Assembly: GCA_017523995.1 (NCBI GenBank)
Contig: JAFWUX010000006.1
Location: 1-10,112 of the forward strand
Origin: Oscillospiraceae bacterium
GTDB taxonomy: Bacteria; Bacillota_A; Clostridia; Oscillospirales; Ruminococcaceae
DNA: 10,112 nucleotides
Direction of reading: 5' to 3'
Below the pieces are notes generated by a model. That model did no database searches. It worked only from the letters and a program-made list of their open reading frames with translations, and was not told where the DNA came from. How positions within the stretch are numbered: position 1 is the stretch's first letter; each line of letters opens with the position of its first letter. A program made the position numbers and the translations under genes. Shown here one piece after another: positions 1 through 5,644 of the stretch.

Positions 1-1
1 A

Positions 2-73
2 GATGCAGAGCGCTACCTGACAGACCTGTTCTCACAGCCTGCCGGGACAATCATACTGCCTTTTGATTCGTAA
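2..73 (+). CDS. C-terminal tail of a plus-strand gene (partial, unidentified)
   Basis: An open frame enters from the left edge at base 2 and reads 23 codons ending in ...GTIILPFDS before a TAA at 71-73. Five bases after the stop a strong GC-rich hairpin with a T-rich tail begins, which is the arrangement expected at the true 3' end of a gene. The tail is too short to assign to a family. It is the only plus-strand gene with support here and is convergent with the minus-strand genes that fill the rest of the window, so it belongs to a different transcription unit. That this is coding is inferred from the frame plus the terminator. Confidence 0.5.
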   Translation, partial: DAERYLTDLFSQPAGTIILPFDS

Positions 74-77
74 ACCA

Positions 78-110
78 CCATCCCCGCCATTTCGGCGGGG
101 ATGGTTCTTT
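78..110 (+). terminator. Rho-independent terminator of the left-edge gene
   Basis: A perfect 11-bp GC-rich stem (78-88 paired with 94-104, core CCCCGCC/GGCGGGG) closes a 5-nt loop ATTTC and is followed on the plus strand by TTCTTT. It lies just after the TAA at 71-73. The opposite strand has only a short T stretch after the stem, so termination should mainly act on plus-strand transcripts. Confidence 0.8.
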
Positions 111-144
111 CATCATGGACGCGAAATACTTGACGGTTACGATT

Positions 145-182
145 TATGGTAAGAATTAAGTAAGAGTCACCATAGCTCTTAC
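145..182 (-). terminator. Possible terminator after the LRR/regulator remnant
   Basis: GTAAGAG at 160-166 pairs perfectly with CTCTTAC at 176-182 around a 9-nt loop. Read on the minus strand, the stem starts a few bases after the stop codon at 186-188 and is followed by TTAATTCTT, a weak T-rich tail. A second overlapping inverted repeat, TATGGT at 145-150 and ACCATA at 169-174, could form an alternative fold. The stem is short and A+T-rich, so this is a modest candidate. Confidence 0.4.
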
Positions 183-185
183 GAA

Positions 186-461
186 TTATGCATCTATTTT
201 GATACCATTTTCATCAAACCCGTCCACCAGATTAGTTAATGGAACTGCACCTGCTTCTACTAGTTTTCGATTAACGATAGGTAAAGGCTGAGAATACCAC
301 TGTGTAAGCGCATATCTGTATAATTCCATATCTGTTGTGTTTCTGAACTTGCTTAATGATGTATTGATATACTCCTCACTAACAGCTGGAGGCAAATGCA
401 ATGCTATGCAGAAAGCAACAAGCTGGCGAATATCAAACACATGATCTGGATGACTATGCTT
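186..461 (-). pseudogene. Remnant of a regulator C-terminal domain, out of frame with the LRR gene
   Basis: This frame (about 91 residues, HPDHVFDIRQLVAFCIALHL... to ...DENGIKIDA, TAA at 186-188) has no start codon or ribosome binding site of its own. Upstream of about 461 it is only the shadow of the leucine-rich-repeat frame. The sequence looks like a real protein domain: amphipathic helices, the pattern AFCIALHLPPAVSEEYI, then ALTQWYSQPLPIVNRKLVEAG. From memory of the family it resembles the region after the helix-turn-helix in XRE-type regulators of Clostridia. No HTH is present here. It is joined to the LRR frame at about 440-461 but one base out of phase (-1), so it is most likely a 5'-truncated remnant created by recombination or indel. 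Frameshifted expression as an LRR fusion is possible, but I see no canonical slippery heptamer at the junction. Confidence 0.5.
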
Positions 462-805
462 TCCAATGCGGCGCAGCCCTCGAAAGCAGCATACCCAATC
501 AATGTCACACTGCTCGGAATTGCAATGCTCTTCAGTGCAACGCAGTCTCGGAAAGCAAAAACACTGATCTCCGTCACACTGTTCGGAATTACAATGCTTT
601 TGAGCGCAGCGCAACATTCAAAAGCAGATATGCCGATCTTTGTCACGCTTTCCGGAATCGTGATACTTTCCAGTGTGGTACAGTCTTCAAAGGCATTTGT
701 TCCAATCTCTGCTATGCCGTCCGGAACTGTAACCCTGGCTGCATTTCCGGTGTATTTCTTCAGAACTCCGTTCTGCATCTTAAAATCTCTGTCGTTTCTT
801 CTCAT
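404..805 (-). CDS. Small BspA-type leucine-rich-repeat protein
   Basis: The predicted 133-aa product carries four consecutive 23-residue repeats of the LRR_5/BspA type (residues about 25-116). Their pattern is IxIPxSVTxIGxxAFxxCxxLxS, and a fifth repeat breaks off after SIVI. The start at 805 is chosen because GGAGGA lies five bases upstream (811-816) and the N-terminus (MRRNDRDFKMQNGVLKKYTG) matches the short lead-in typical of such proteins. A longer reading to 877 would translate the promoter. There is no signal peptide, so the product should be cytoplasmic. BspA-type repeats usually mediate protein-protein binding; the partner is unknown. The last ~14 residues (QIMCLIFASLLLSA) are an out-of-frame reading of the downstream regulator-like sequence, so the protein is probably a truncated or chimeric product. 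It has its own consensus promoter and lies downstream of traX. Confidence 0.6.
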   Translation of the reverse strand: MRRNDRDFKMQNGVLKKYTGNAARVTVPDGIAEIGTNAFEDCTTLESITIPESVTKIGISAFECCAALKSIVIPNSVTEISVFAFRDCVALKSIAIPSSVTLIGYAAFEGCAALESIVIQIMCLIFASLLLSA

Positions 806-862
806 TTTTATCCTCCTATATCTGCATAAACACAGGCTTTGGATCTGGATGGCATTACTATG

Positions 863-891
863 ATTATATCGAATCACAGCGGCTTTGTCAA
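863..891 (-). promoter_or_regulatory. Perfect-consensus sigma-A promoter of the LRR gene
   Basis: On the minus strand TTGACA (886-891) is separated by exactly 17 bp from TATAAT (863-868), about 58 bp upstream of the LRR start codon. Both hexamers match consensus fully. The -35 box lies inside a small inverted repeat (CGGCT 880-884, AGCCG 893-897) placed just after the traX stop codon. That repeat could act as an operator, or as a weak barrier between the traX and LRR transcripts. Confidence 0.85.
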
Positions 892-908
892 TAGCCGAGC
901 AGTATCAT

Positions 909-1616
909 TCAGTGCAGCAATGCCAAAATAAGAAGAACAATCATATGCGCCGGATAGTAAACATAGAAGAACCAGCGATTCAACTTCTTGTGCCGGACGG
1001 TTCCGCGCTGTCCGTTATACATCGCAATCGGTATGAGAGCGAGAAGCGTACCGAGTTGAAAAGAAAAGTGAGTAAAGCTGTCATACTGCGGAAGCCAGAT
1101 CATTATTTGCAGTACGACCGACGCCAGCGCGAACAGAAGAGTTTTCTTTCGATCATCATCACGAAACATATGGAAGATGATTGTCCAGATCGGTATCATG
1201 AACGACCAGTCTCCAAACTGCGCAAGTGAGACACAGCACCCTGTCAGTATCAATCGCGGAACTGTTGGTAAGTCGGACTCCAGTATCATGAGCGAAAGCA
1301 ATGCGACCGCCAATGAAAACATGACGTTCCAATGTAGACAAATGTCAAGCCAACCGGTCGGAGCACGATCAAATGCCAGCCGGTAATAGAATGGCTGCGA
1401 TATCAACGCAAAGGCTACCAGACGCAGCAAATACCTCGATCTGCTGCGCGTATACCGGAATCCCTCAGCAAGCATGAACGCCATGATCGGTGCGGTGATT
1501 CTTCCGAACAGTCGCATCACATAGTATATCAAGCTGTCCGGGGCAACAAACACAAGCGCAATGTGGTCGATCGTCATCACCTCAATTGCAAGCATCTTGA
1601 TCTGATTCCTGTTCAT
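909..1616 (-). CDS. traX: TraX family membrane protein
   Basis: This 235-aa polytopic membrane protein has hallmarks of the TraX family (PF05857). They are KMLAIEVMTIDHIALVF (residues 7-23), GRITAPIMAFMLAEGFRYTR (38-57) with LRLVAFALIS just after, and the closing LNRWFFYVYYPAHMIVLLIL (212-231). About eight hydrophobic segments are visible. In F plasmid TraX N-acetylates pilin; in Gram-positive elements its substrate is not known and the family is broadly acyltransferase-like. Its ATG overlaps the TGA of the relaxase gene (ATGA at 1613-1616), and GGAGGA lies at 1625-1630 inside the relaxase 3' end. It is therefore almost certainly translationally coupled to the relaxase and part of the transfer operon. 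The family call is secure; the biochemical role here is inferred. Confidence 0.9.
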   Translation of the reverse strand: MNRNQIKMLAIEVMTIDHIALVFVAPDSLIYYVMRLFGRITAPIMAFMLAEGFRYTRSRSRYLLRLVAFALISQPFYYRLAFDRAPTGWLDICLHWNVMFSLAVALLSLMILESDLPTVPRLILTGCCVSLAQFGDWSFMIPIWTIIFHMFRDDDRKKTLLFALASVVLQIMIWLPQYDSFTHFSFQLGTLLALIPIAMYNGQRGTVRHKKLNRWFFYVYYPAHMIVLLILALLH

Positions 1617-3334
1617 CGTGCATTTCCTCCAGGCTTCGTTCCATTCGGAACATATTTGGATTCCTTCCGGTTGCGTTCTTCATCAGCAACAGTTTGCAGA
1701 AAAGTTCCGCCAAGAACCTGCTCTGCGGTTGTCAGCAGATCTGCCGCCTCACGTAATTCTTTTTCTGCAAGGAGCAAGGAAGCATTCAGCTTCATGATCG
1801 TTTCCTGATCAGAACCATCACAGTCGTCCCGTGTCTGTTCGATGCGCCGGACGGCTTCTTCTTTTTCAGCCATGTCAGCACGCAGCGAATTCAGCGTAGC
1901 CCCCTCATTGATTTTTGCATTCAATGCTGTCAGCCGTTCAAGCTCTGCATCGTTCTCCCATGTCAGGATATGTTGCGGATTCTTTTTGCGGATCGGCATA
2001 TACCCACCTGAAAAAGAGATCATATAGAAGCGCATTGTTTTCAGAACGACAAGATTCGACGCACCTGTTGCCTGTGCTTCCTGAATCTGTTTGGCGATTT
2101 TGTTTTCATATGCACTCTTCGCTTTCAGTCTGTTTCGCAAAGCAGTCTCGCTGTAAAACTCACCGAGCGATTTCATACGAATGAAAGTGCCGCAGTCCGG
2201 CGGCTGAACAGCAATGTACTTCCCGTGCTTGATTTTATAGTTAGCTTTCTTCATTCGCTGCAACAACTCATCGAATGACCGGGACTGCATCAGCATTCTG
2301 TCGATCTCATTCCGCATTCGATCACGTACAGAAGATCGCGGCGCTTTGTAGTCTTTCTCTATCCGGCGAATGAGTTTTGTATAGCACTCCGGTGCTTCAA
2401 AGCCGTTTTCTGTTTCACGAAATTCAATGTTGCGATCATCAAGCTGCTGCTGAACCCATGCCTGTTTATCCGGTGAAGAATAATAGAACGATTTATATGG
2501 TGACTGTCTTGACGCTTCAATCGCTGCAATCCGCATTTTACTTTCCTCAAGCTCTTTCTGTAAAGCTTCAAAGTCTTCAGCACTTGTTTCTTCCGTATTG
2601 AAGGAAGCGACAGCTTTTGCGCTGCGGATAAGCTTCTCACTTTCTTTTTTTAGTTTGAATTCTTCAACGGTCATGTGCTCACGGTGAATGTCTTTATCAT
2701 CACGTTCAAGTCCATGTGTGCGCAGCACTCGCTCCATCTCAGCACGCTCAGCAAATTCCCACATGACGAGTTGGTTCTCTTTCGGACTGCGCGGCTTGAA
2801 GCCCTGCTCAATCAAAGCAGCTTTCATGGACACGCCCTTGCTGAGTCCATTCTTTCTTCCTTTTGTATAGAACGGTATGAAGTCGATATGCAGATGCGGG
2901 GAAGCCTCGTCCATATGAAGTACAGCATTGAAAACAAAAAGGTTCGGATTGCGCCGCTGAAAGTCACGCATATAACATTCAAGCAACCGCTTTGCCTGAT
3001 CACCACGCTCGGATCCGCAGGGTGATGTCACACTGTCACCAAATTGAACAACGATCTCATAAAAGGCTTCTTCCCGGTTGCTCCGCATCATATGTGTATA
3101 GTAATCTTGGATAACACGATCCCTGCGATTCTGTTTTGCGTTATACTCCTGCAATGCGCGATCAAAAAGCTGATGGTAGGCATCCTGCACATCCTGCTGT
3201 TTGAATGTAATATTGTCAGCAGTTCGTTTTTCGTCCACATTATACGCCGTGAATTTTCTGTTGTTATGATTGATGTTGACGCCGTGTTTGACAGAGGCTT
3301 TGCCGAGCGTAAAACTCACGCTGAATTTCTCCAT
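1613..3334 (-). CDS. MOBV-family relaxase (Pre/Mob plasmid mobilization/recombination protein)
   Basis: The 573-aa product is a Mob_Pre (PF01076) relaxase that would nick oriT and lead the transferred strand. Its N-terminal region carries NHNNR...YNVDEKRTADNI (residues 22-42). H23 aligns by eye with the catalytic His22 of pMV158 MobM. The metal-binding motif HMDEASPHLH lies at residues 140-149, matching the MOBV pattern HxDExxPHxH. The rest is charged and helical with probable coiled coils, as is usual for MOBV C-termini that bind partners. The start at 3334 is set by AGGAGG at 3341-3346 with good spacing; an upstream in-frame reading to 3442 would translate the hairpin region. It overlaps traX by 4 nt. 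Upstream is a 264-bp palindrome-rich gap, the expected place for oriT or autoregulation. All key motifs are intact, so it is probably functional. Confidence 0.93.
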   Translation of the reverse strand: MEKFSVSFTLGKASVKHGVNINHNNRKFTAYNVDEKRTADNITFKQQDVQDAYHQLFDRALQEYNAKQNRRDRVIQDYYTHMMRSNREEAFYEIVVQFGDSVTSPCGSERGDQAKRLLECYMRDFQRRNPNLFVFNAVLHMDEASPHLHIDFIPFYTKGRKNGLSKGVSMKAALIEQGFKPRSPKENQLVMWEFAERAEMERVLRTHGLERDDKDIHREHMTVEEFKLKKESEKLIRSAKAVASFNTEETSAEDFEALQKELEESKMRIAAIEASRQSPYKSFYYSSPDKQAWVQQQLDDRNIEFRETENGFEAPECYTKLIRRIEKDYKAPRSSVRDRMRNEIDRMLMQSRSFDELLQRMKKANYKIKHGKYIAVQPPDCGTFIRMKSLGEFYSETALRNRLKAKSAYENKIAKQIQEAQATGASNLVVLKTMRFYMISFSGGYMPIRKKNPQHILTWENDAELERLTALNAKINEGATLNSLRADMAEKEEAVRRIEQTRDDCDGSDQETIMKLNASLLLAEKELREAADLLTTAEQVLGGTFLQTVADEERNRKESKYVPNGTKPGGNAR

Positions 3335-3383
3335 GCGGTATCCTCCTTTTTCTTCAGTCCGAAATATTATGTGTGAACGGATT

Positions 3384-3402
3384 GTGAAAAGCCCCTTTTC
3401 AC
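3384..3402. repeat. Perfect inverted repeat just upstream of the relaxase gene
   Basis: GTGAAAAG (3384-3391) pairs with CTTTTCAC (3395-3402) around a 3-nt loop, about 50 bp upstream of the relaxase start codon. A further GAAAAGT follows immediately on the minus strand (around 3403-3410). The tight loop and position suit a protein-binding operator or a hairpin in the relaxase mRNA leader. It is not followed by a T run, so it is not a terminator. Confidence 0.5.
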
Positions 3403-3430
3403 GACTTTTCAGATAGACGCAACCCAATAT

Positions 3431-3587
3431 CTGTTTTGACAAGCCGTTTTCGGCTCATCAAAACAGAACGTCCCGCAATACGGGACTGCTTGGGCAAAGT
3501 CTGCGACCTTGACGGCAGAAGCCGTACCGCAAATCACGACAGATCTTGCAGTACGGTAACTGTTGCTCCGCAATCGGGATTTCCCGA
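3431..3587. other. Palindrome-rich region upstream of the relaxase; candidate oriT or regulatory site
   Basis: Five inverted repeats are packed into about 157 bp. (1) CTGTTTTGA 3431-3439 pairs with TCAAAACAG 3458-3466, enclosing AGCCG-TTTT-CGGCT (3442-3455). (2) GTCCCG 3470-3475 pairs with CGGGAC 3481-3486. (3) ACGGC 3512-3516 pairs with GCCGT 3521-3525. (4) CCGTAC 3522-3527 plus GCAA 3529-3532 pair with TTGC 3546-3549 plus GTACGG 3551-3556. (5) TCGGGA 3574-3579 pairs with TCCCGA 3582-3587. A motif GCARTACGG recurs at 3475-3483 and 3548-3556, with variants inverted at 3522-3530 and at 3570-3578. Position directly upstream of a relaxase, iterated motifs and multiple hairpins are typical of an origin of transfer with accessory-protein sites. 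No known nick sequence was recognised, so the oriT assignment is inference. Confidence 0.5.
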
Positions 3588-3598
3588 GCCCTTTTTCA

Positions 3599-3925
3599 TC
3601 ACTCATTTTCTTTTGCATTATCTTTCGGATTACTGATCTGTCCGAAGTAGTCGGTCAGCCTTTTTTGTGTCAGAAACACGAAAAGTGAAAAAGCCTTCAG
3701 CAATACAGCAGCTTCCTTTTCGTAAAAATGGACTGCTACACTTTCGTCACCCTGGCTCTCAAACTTGCGCCCATATTTCAGAATCTTTGTTTTGATTCGG
3801 GTGGCAGATTTTGACCAGTCTCCACCATCGTTTGCAGCAATGATATAATCAAGGCAGTGGAGCATCCCGTTCAGTAATTCCTTTGACATGTAAACTGCAA
3901 CCGGTCCGACCTTATTCTTCGCCAT
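3599..3925 (-). CDS. Uncharacterised 108-aa protein of the transfer module
   Basis: I do not recognise a named family. The product is 108 aa, with a predicted mostly helical fold. A basic stretch (SKSATRIKTKILKYGRKF, around residues 38-55) is followed by a hydrophobic helix segment EAAVLLKAFSLFVFLTQKRL (about 70-89) and a charged tail. There is no signal peptide. AAGGAGGG sits at 3933-3940 with 7-nt spacing, and its ATG overlaps the TGA of the upstream DUF3991/TOPRIM gene by one base (TGATG), so the two are co-translated. Its place between a primase-like protein and the relaxase's palindromic region suggests an accessory mobilization role such as an oriT-binding or relaxase-assisting protein. 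That role is inferred from position only. Confidence 0.8.
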   Translation of the reverse strand: MAKNKVGPVAVYMSKELLNGMLHCLDYIIAANDGGDWSKSATRIKTKILKYGRKFESQGDESVAVHFYEKEAAVLLKAFSLFVFLTQKRLTDYFGQISNPKDNAKENE

Positions 3926-4977
3926 CAGTGTGCCCTCCTTGCTGTAATCTGTTCGACCTGTTCACGGTGAACCGTGCGCAGATCAATGTCCGGATGATTC
4001 GCAGTAAATACCAGCCGCTCATTCCAGTCCTTAAATCCGAAATCGTCAAGCTTACGCCGAACACTTTCTGAGCGTTCAAAGCCGTTCTCGCGTTCAAAAC
4101 GCTGACCTGCTTCATCCGCATCAACGCAGGAGACAATTTCTGCGCCCTCTGCCTGCAATCGCTTCGGCACAGTCGGTTTCAGTCCTGCCATAGAGAGCAG
4201 CACCGAACCTTCAAGTAATTCCTTCTGCTTGCAGAAGGAGTAAAACGACATGAGATCGATTGCCGACTCAAAGAGATATGCGCGATGAACCTTGCCGTCG
4301 CGTGCAGGCACCGGCGTGAACATGAACGCACTGTCACCGGTGCCGGGCGCCATGCTCTTGAATCGTTTGAAGGAGTTGAGTCCCTGAATCTCTGCTCCGA
4401 TCGCCTGACCGGTCGCATCGCGATGGACGAACACAGCGTTCGCGTTGTGGAAGGTTCTCTGCCGACCGTCACGTTCGCACTGCACCGTGTTCTCACTCTG
4501 ATACAGCAGACCGGTGTGCAGCAGTTCCTCAACGATGTGCGGCGGAATCTTCCTAGTCTGGCAAAGATACGCAAACAGCCTGCCGGTCTTTTCTGACTGC
4601 TCCGGCATCGTCAACTCTTTTTTCTCAGGTTCTTTGCGCGGTATCCGCGGCGGCGATGTCATGGCAGGACGATGTGCACGCGGGAAGTCAGCAGAGCGCG
4701 CCATTGAAATGTCCTGCCCGGTCAAAGAGAAAACTGCCTGATTAAAGTCCATACCGAGAACCTTTGTCAGACAGTTAATCGAATTATTGGTTGCGCCTTC
4801 GCGCGTGTAGTGGAAGTACCACTGATTCGTTGACGGCTTGATGCACAGCGACGGGTATTCCTTCACATAAAACTCTGAGCCTTTACGCTCAACTGTGAAC
4901 CCGTTCTGCTGGAAATATGCAACAAGGTCCGCTTCCCGCGCAGCCTGCACCAACGCTTTGTATTCTTCCTGTTTCAT
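3925..4977 (-). CDS. DUF3991 and TOPRIM domain protein (primase-like)
   Basis: The 350-aa protein resembles the DnaG-type primase fragments carried by clostridial conjugative elements. Residues about 17-85 look like a CHC2 zinc-finger module (KEYPSLCIKP..., EGATNNSINCLTKVLGMDFNQAV) that has lost its zinc ligands. Residues about 134-200 match the DUF3991 pattern (RKIPPHIVEELLHTGLLYQ). The TOPRIM part follows, with the conserved Glu in FESAIDLMSFYSF (ESAID 237-241), the acidic motif VDADEAG (285-291) and the closing KDWNE (317-321). Such proteins are thought to act in priming or processing single-stranded element DNA after transfer. The start at 4977 is chosen from AAGGAG at 4983-4988; an in-frame reading back to 5025 would cross a hairpin. 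The stop overlaps the start of the 108-aa gene by one base. Confidence 0.88.
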   Translation of the reverse strand: MKQEEYKALVQAAREADLVAYFQQNGFTVERKGSEFYVKEYPSLCIKPSTNQWYFHYTREGATNNSINCLTKVLGMDFNQAVFSLTGQDISMARSADFPRAHRPAMTSPPRIPRKEPEKKELTMPEQSEKTGRLFAYLCQTRKIPPHIVEELLHTGLLYQSENTVQCERDGRQRTFHNANAVFVHRDATGQAIGAEIQGLNSFKRFKSMAPGTGDSAFMFTPVPARDGKVHRAYLFESAIDLMSFYSFCKQKELLEGSVLLSMAGLKPTVPKRLQAEGAEIVSCVDADEAGQRFERENGFERSESVRRKLDDFGFKDWNERLVFTANHPDIDLRTVHREQVEQITARRAH

Positions 4978-5007
4978 AAACGCTCCTTTCGGTTTTCGGG
5001 TATAGAA

Positions 5008-5031
5008 AAGCACCTGCCGTAGCAAGTGCTT
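5008..5031 (-). terminator. Hairpin between the cargo genes and the TOPRIM gene; likely terminator
   Basis: AAGCACCTGC (5008-5017) pairs with GCAAGTGCTT (5022-5031), one mismatch, around the loop CGTA. On the minus strand the stem is followed by TTCTATA and lies about 27 bp after the stop of the 173-aa gene, which fits a rho-independent terminator for the cargo block. If it terminates, the TOPRIM-relaxase operon needs its own promoter, and I see no convincing one in the remaining ~30 bp. On the plus strand the same hairpin is directly followed by TAGTGTGTAT, resembling a MOBV nick region. Confidence 0.55.
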
Positions 5032-5057
5032 AGTGTGTATTCAGTTCATGCTGGAAA

Positions 5058-5579
5058 TCAGATGATATATGTTTCAATCGCATACAGTCTCCGATCCTCG
5101 CAGGAATACTTCAGGGTAAATTCTAAAGGATAATATCCCGCAGTGAAATCAATCGAAAAACCGTATGTTACCTTTTTCTGTTTCGGTTCCAGACGGTATT
5201 TATGGACTAGATCTCGTTGATCCTTATTTTCCGTTTCTTCAAAAGATATTCCGGTTATCTCAAATTCTTTTTTCACTCTGTCATGTATGCTTTCTCTGCA
5301 CCATTCTTTGACCCATTTTTCTCCGGAACACCATGTATCGTTTTCGAAGTCCCAGAATCCGAGCCAATCATATGCCTGTTCAAGACATTCATCCAGAACC
5401 TTTCTGACTTTTTCTTCCGGAATCACATTGTCCGATACATTGTCGATCAAGATCTCGCCCGTTTCTTCCGTATAAACCACTGCAAACTTTTCGTCGCTTT
5501 CAAAGATGAAGAGTGAAAAGTCTCTGTCTTTCAGAAAAGATATGACATCAGCCAGATCGTAGTATACATATTTAGACAC
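5058..5579 (-). CDS. Uncharacterised acidic 173-aa protein
   Basis: I do not recognise a family. The product is acidic and has neither a signal peptide nor membrane segments, so it should be cytoplasmic. A tryptophan- and acid-rich stretch, DWLGFWDFENDTW then EKWVKEW (residues about 71-93), is the most distinctive feature. The C-terminal third alternates strands (VTYGFSIDFTAGYYPLEFTLKYS). The frame opens without any ATG. GTG at 5579 lies 10 nt after AGGAG (5590-5594) and is preferred; GTG at 5588 is only 1 nt from that site and would need coupling to a small upstream frame. It follows the 226-aa gene by about 65 bp and is probably read from the same promoter. Small acidic proteins of this kind in accessory DNA are often immunity or regulatory proteins, but nothing here proves that. 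Confidence 0.7.
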   Translation of the reverse strand: MSKYVYYDLADVISFLKDRDFSLFIFESDEKFAVVYTEETGEILIDNVSDNVIPEEKVRKVLDECLEQAYDWLGFWDFENDTWCSGEKWVKEWCRESIHDRVKKEFEITGISFEETENKDQRDLVHKYRLEPKQKKVTYGFSIDFTAGYYPLEFTLKYSCEDRRLYAIETYII

Positions 5580-5584
5580 AGCAA

Positions 5585-5635
5585 TCACTCTCCTGCATTC
5601 TGATTTATCAGAGTAAGCCTCATGCTTCCTCTCAT
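5585..5635 (-). other. Possible leader peptide overlapping the start region of the 173-aa gene
   Basis: A short frame begins at ATG 5633-5635 or at the in-frame ATG 5621-5623 (preceded by GAGG). It ends at TGA 5585-5587, overlapping the alternative GTG start (5586-5588) of the 173-aa gene as GTGA, and encodes MRGSMRLTLINQNAGE. A small hairpin (TCTGA 5599-5603, TCAGA 5608-5612) lies within it. The arrangement could couple translation into the downstream gene or simply be chance in a 65-bp gap. Confidence 0.25.
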
Positions 5636-5644
5636 TATGATTAT

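Noticed and set aside
404..805. CRISPR-like or tandem DNA repeat with ~69-bp period
   Set aside because: The periodicity comes from 23-residue leucine-rich repeats that keep their protein pattern while the DNA diverges; there are no spacers.
396..863. Two plus-strand frames of 142 and 155 codons with regular internal repetition
   Set aside because: Their repetitiveness is the antisense image of the leucine-rich repeats on the minus strand.
3335..3442. N-terminal extension of the relaxase by 36 residues
   Set aside because: AGGAGG at 3341-3346 fits the start at 3334, and the extension would translate the upstream palindrome; MOBV N-termini begin close to the first conserved motif.
3409..3618. 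Minus-strand frame of 69 codons across the palindromic gap
   Set aside because: Its residues merely translate the inverted repeats, it lacks a convincing ribosome binding site, and it overlaps the 3' end of the 108-aa gene. The region is better explained as a DNA structural or regulatory site.
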